Source of the DNA: Marisediminicola senii
Lineage (GTDB): Bacteria; Actinomycetota; Actinomycetes; Actinomycetales; Microbacteriaceae
Reading direction: 5' to 3'
DNA length: 35,597 nt
Assembly (NCBI RefSeq): GCF_011057645.1
Contig: NZ_JAALGE010000032.1
Location: 1 to 35,597, forward strand
The notes under the pieces are model-generated. The model did no database searches. It was not told the DNA's origin and was given only the letters and a program-made list of their open reading frames with translations. The number at the start of each line of letters is the position of its first letter. The stretch's first letter is position 1. The position numbers and the translations under genes were made by a program. This document shows, piece after piece, positions 33,565 to 35,597 of the stretch.

Positions 33565-35597
33565 ATGCACGAGTTCACCCCTGCCGAATCGGCCCTCGAC
33601 GGCCGTATCCTGTTCGGCGCCGCGTACTACCAGGAGTACCAGCAGACCGGAACACTCGACCGCGACCTCGGCCTCATGGTCGAGGCGAACGTCACCGTGA
33701 TCCGGGTGGGCGAGTCGGTCTGGTCGACATGGGAACCGCGCGACGGCGAGTTCGACCTCGAGTGGCTGCAACCGGTGCTCGACGGCGCCCGCGATCGCGG
33801 CATCGCCGTCATCATCGGCACGCCGACGTATGCGATCCCGCCGTGGCTGCAGGCGAAGCATCCGGAATTCGCCATCCAGCGCGCCGACGGATCGAGCATC
33901 GGCTGGGGCCAGCGCCAGGAAGTCGACTTCACCAACCCCGAATTCCTGCCGTACGCCGAGCGGGTCATCCGCCGCATCCTCGAGCGGTACGCGAGCCACC
34001 CCGCGGTCATCGGGTTCCAGGTCGACAACGAACCGGGCGCCCACCTCATCCACAACCCGCACACCTTCGCCGCGTTCGTCGAATGGCTGCGCGCCCGGTA
34101 CGGCGACGTCGAGACCCTGAACCGCGAGTGGGGGCTCGTCTACTGGTCGCACCGCATCGCGGAATGGGACGAGCTGTGGACACCGGCCGGCAACTCGGCG
34201 CCCCAGTACCAGCTCGAATGGCGCCGCTTTCAGGCCACGCTGGTGAACGACTACATCGCGTGGCAGGCCGAGATCACGGCCGAGTATGCCAGCGACGCCC
34301 AGTTCATCACCACCTGCATCTCGTACGAGCGGCTTCCCGTCGAGGACGACCGCCTGGTTCAGGCGCTCGACGTGGTCGCCGGAAACCCCTACTACCAGAT
34401 GCAGGACGGCCTGGCGATCGGCAAGGAGGTCGCCCGTAATGGCCGATGGTGGACCACCGGGGTGTGGGCGCTGTTCGGGCAGGGCGACCGCATGTACGCG
34501 ACCAGCCACAGCCGCTTTCTCGTGACCGAGACCGCCGCCACGTCGATCGGCGGCCCATGGCAGAACCAGCCGCCCTACCCTGGCCAACTCGCGCAGGCCG
34601 CCCTCGCCCTGGTCGCCCGCGGCGCGACGATGATCGAGTACTGGCACTGGCACACCCTGCACTTCGGGTGGGAGACCTACTGGGGAGGAGTGCTCCCGCA
34701 CAGCCAGCGCCCCGGACGCATCTACCGGGAGGCCGCCGAGCTCGGCGCCCAGCTGGGCACCCTCGGCCCGCAGCTCGCCGGCTACGTTCCCGACGCCGAC
34801 ATCAGCTTCATCTACTCGCTCGACACGAAGTGGGCGTGGGACTTTCAGCCGCCCCTCGCGACCGCCGGCGGTGACCCCGACTACGACTCCTACCTCCGCA
34901 TCACCGACGCCTTCACCCGCGGGGCGTTCGAGGCGGGGCTGCAGAGTCGCCTCGTGCATGCGAGCGCGCTCGAGGGGATGGATGCCGCAGCCTTCGCCGC
35001 CGCGAATCCCGTCGTGGTCGCGGCCGGCCTCTACGTGGTGACCGACGCCCAGCTCGACTTCCTCCGCGATTACGCGGCCGCGGGCGGGCACCTCGTGCTC
35101 GGCATCCGCACCGGCTACGGTGACCACCTCGGCAGGGCGAGGCGCGAGACCGCCCCGGCCAGGCTCTCGGATGCCGCGGGCACCTGGTACGACGAATACT
35201 CCAACATCGCGCAGCCGATCGCCGTGCGCCCACGCGACGGCATGACGCTGTCCGACGGCGCCGCCGGAACCGCGTGGGTCGACGCCCTCCAGCTCGACGG
35301 CGCCGACCCGCTGGCCGAATATCTCCACCACACGCACGGCGACCACCCCGCGATCACCACCACCCAGCACGGGTCTGGCCGCATCACCTACGTCGGCACG
35401 CTGCCGAACGCCGACCTCGCCCGCGACATCGCCGCCTGGCTGGTGCCGGAACCCATTGCCGGCGGGTGGGCGCCCGACGAGACCGTCACCGTCTCGTCGG
35501 GCGCCGTGCCGTCTGGCACGCGGTTCTGGTTCGTGCACAACTGGTCGGGGAAGCCCGCCACCGCCGGCGCCCCCCCCCGCCCTTTCGAAGCGCCGGG
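33565..35597 (+). CDS. GH42 beta-galactosidase (partial, runs off window)
   Basis: This glycoside hydrolase of family 42 has at least 677 residues visible and no stop before the edge. The catalytic barrel (about 15-390) has FGAAYYQEYQ, VIRVGESVWSTWEP, the acid/base E156 in GFQVDNEPG, and the nucleophile E322 in LVTETAAT. EYWHWHTLHFGWETYWGG also lies in the barrel. The trimerisation domain (about 400-600) and the start of the C-terminal beta domain (RFWFVHNWS) follow. No signal peptide, so intracellular. The ATG at 33565 has GGAG 6 nt before it; an ATG at 33547 is an alternative. A run of nine C at 35570-35578 near the edge may hide a frame error. Confidence 0.94.
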   Translation, partial: MHEFTPAESALDGRILFGAAYYQEYQQTGTLDRDLGLMVEANVTVIRVGESVWSTWEPRDGEFDLEWLQPVLDGARDRGIAVIIGTPTYAIPPWLQAKHPEFAIQRADGSSIGWGQRQEVDFTNPEFLPYAERVIRRILERYASHPAVIGFQVDNEPGAHLIHNPHTFAAFVEWLRARYGDVETLNREWGLVYWSHRIAEWDELWTPAGNSAPQYQLEWRRFQATLVNDYIAWQAEITAEYASDAQFITTCISYERLPVEDDRLVQALDVVAGNPYYQMQDGLAIGKEVARNGRWWTTGVWALFGQGDRMYATSHSRFLVTETAATSIGGPWQNQPPYPGQLAQAALALVARGATMIEYWHWHTLHFGWETYWGGVLPHSQRPGRIYREAAELGAQLGTLGPQLAGYVPDADISFIYSLDTKWAWDFQPPLATAGGDPDYDSYLRITDAFTRGAFEAGLQSRLVHASALEGMDAAAFAAANPVVVAAGLYVVTDAQLDFLRDYAAAGGHLVLGIRTGYGDHLGRARRETAPARLSDAAGTWYDEYSNIAQPIAVRPRDGMTLSDGAAGTAWVDALQLDGADPLAEYLHHTHGDHPAITTTQHGSGRITYVGTLPNADLARDIAAWLVPEPIAGGWAPDETVTVSSGAVPSGTRFWFVHNWSGKPATAGAPPRPFEAP

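Noticed and set aside
33559-35538. A 659-codon minus-strand frame opposite the GH42 gene
   Set aside because: Antisense shadow. All GH42 motifs and both catalytic glutamates are on the plus strand.

Overview
The window is high-GC DNA from an actinobacterium. The gene set fits a member of the Micrococcales, probably Microbacteriaceae: a CIRCE-controlled groEL without groES, a DtxR/IdeR regulator, an orphan WXG100 protein, an XPB helicase with its helicase-associated partner, and the DUF3263, DUF3027, DUF2530 and LytR_C families. The family level is inferred from gene content, not from a marker phylogeny.

Left edge (1-2295): the end of an integrated element. It holds a cut-off reading frame, an unknown 265-residue helical protein and a phage-type tyrosine integrase that stops 23 bp before the 3' end of tRNA-Thr(TGT). 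The rest of the element lies outside the window.

Core region (2390-18130): a nitroreductase/MsrB pair, an ElaA-like acetyltransferase, a DUF3263 protein with a membrane-anchored LytR_C protein, and groEL behind two tandem CIRCE operators. These are followed by a lone WXG100 gene, a PhoPR-like two-component pair, XPB helicase with its partner protein, cold-shock protein coupled to an acidic DUF3027 protein, DUF2530, serC, the iron regulator, a possible small RNA or micro-ORF unit, and an HNH nuclease. The order helicase pair - cold shock - DUF3027/DUF2530/serC recalls a conserved actinobacterial neighbourhood.

Sugar locus 1 (18145-24443): lipoprotein binding protein, two CUT1 permeases and a GH13 alpha-glucosidase in one minus-strand operon, divergent from a ROK regulator. 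No transport ATPase is encoded, so a shared MsiK-type ATPase elsewhere is expected.

Right half (24490-33338): a YpeA acetyltransferase, then tRNA-Arg(CCT), whose 3' end is partly duplicated 206 bp downstream around a perfect 20-bp inverted repeat. Beyond it is an accessory block of small enzymes and regulators: SRPBCC protein divergent from TetR-SnoaL-AlkD across a nested operator, alpha/beta hydrolase, MmyB-like XRE regulator divergent from a VOC protein plus a hydroxyacid-dehydrogenase-like protein, a RibD/DHFR-like reductase and a YdeI-like protein.

Sugar locus 2 (32328-35597): a LacI regulator and a GH42 beta-galactosidase that runs off the window, with a near-perfect palindrome between them.

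No single multi-gene system of clearly unknown type is visible. The most promising unexplained items are the tRNA-Arg scar, the DUF3027/DUF2530 antisense coding overlap, the small transcription unit at 17317-17485, the nested TetR operator and the insertion in the histidine kinase.
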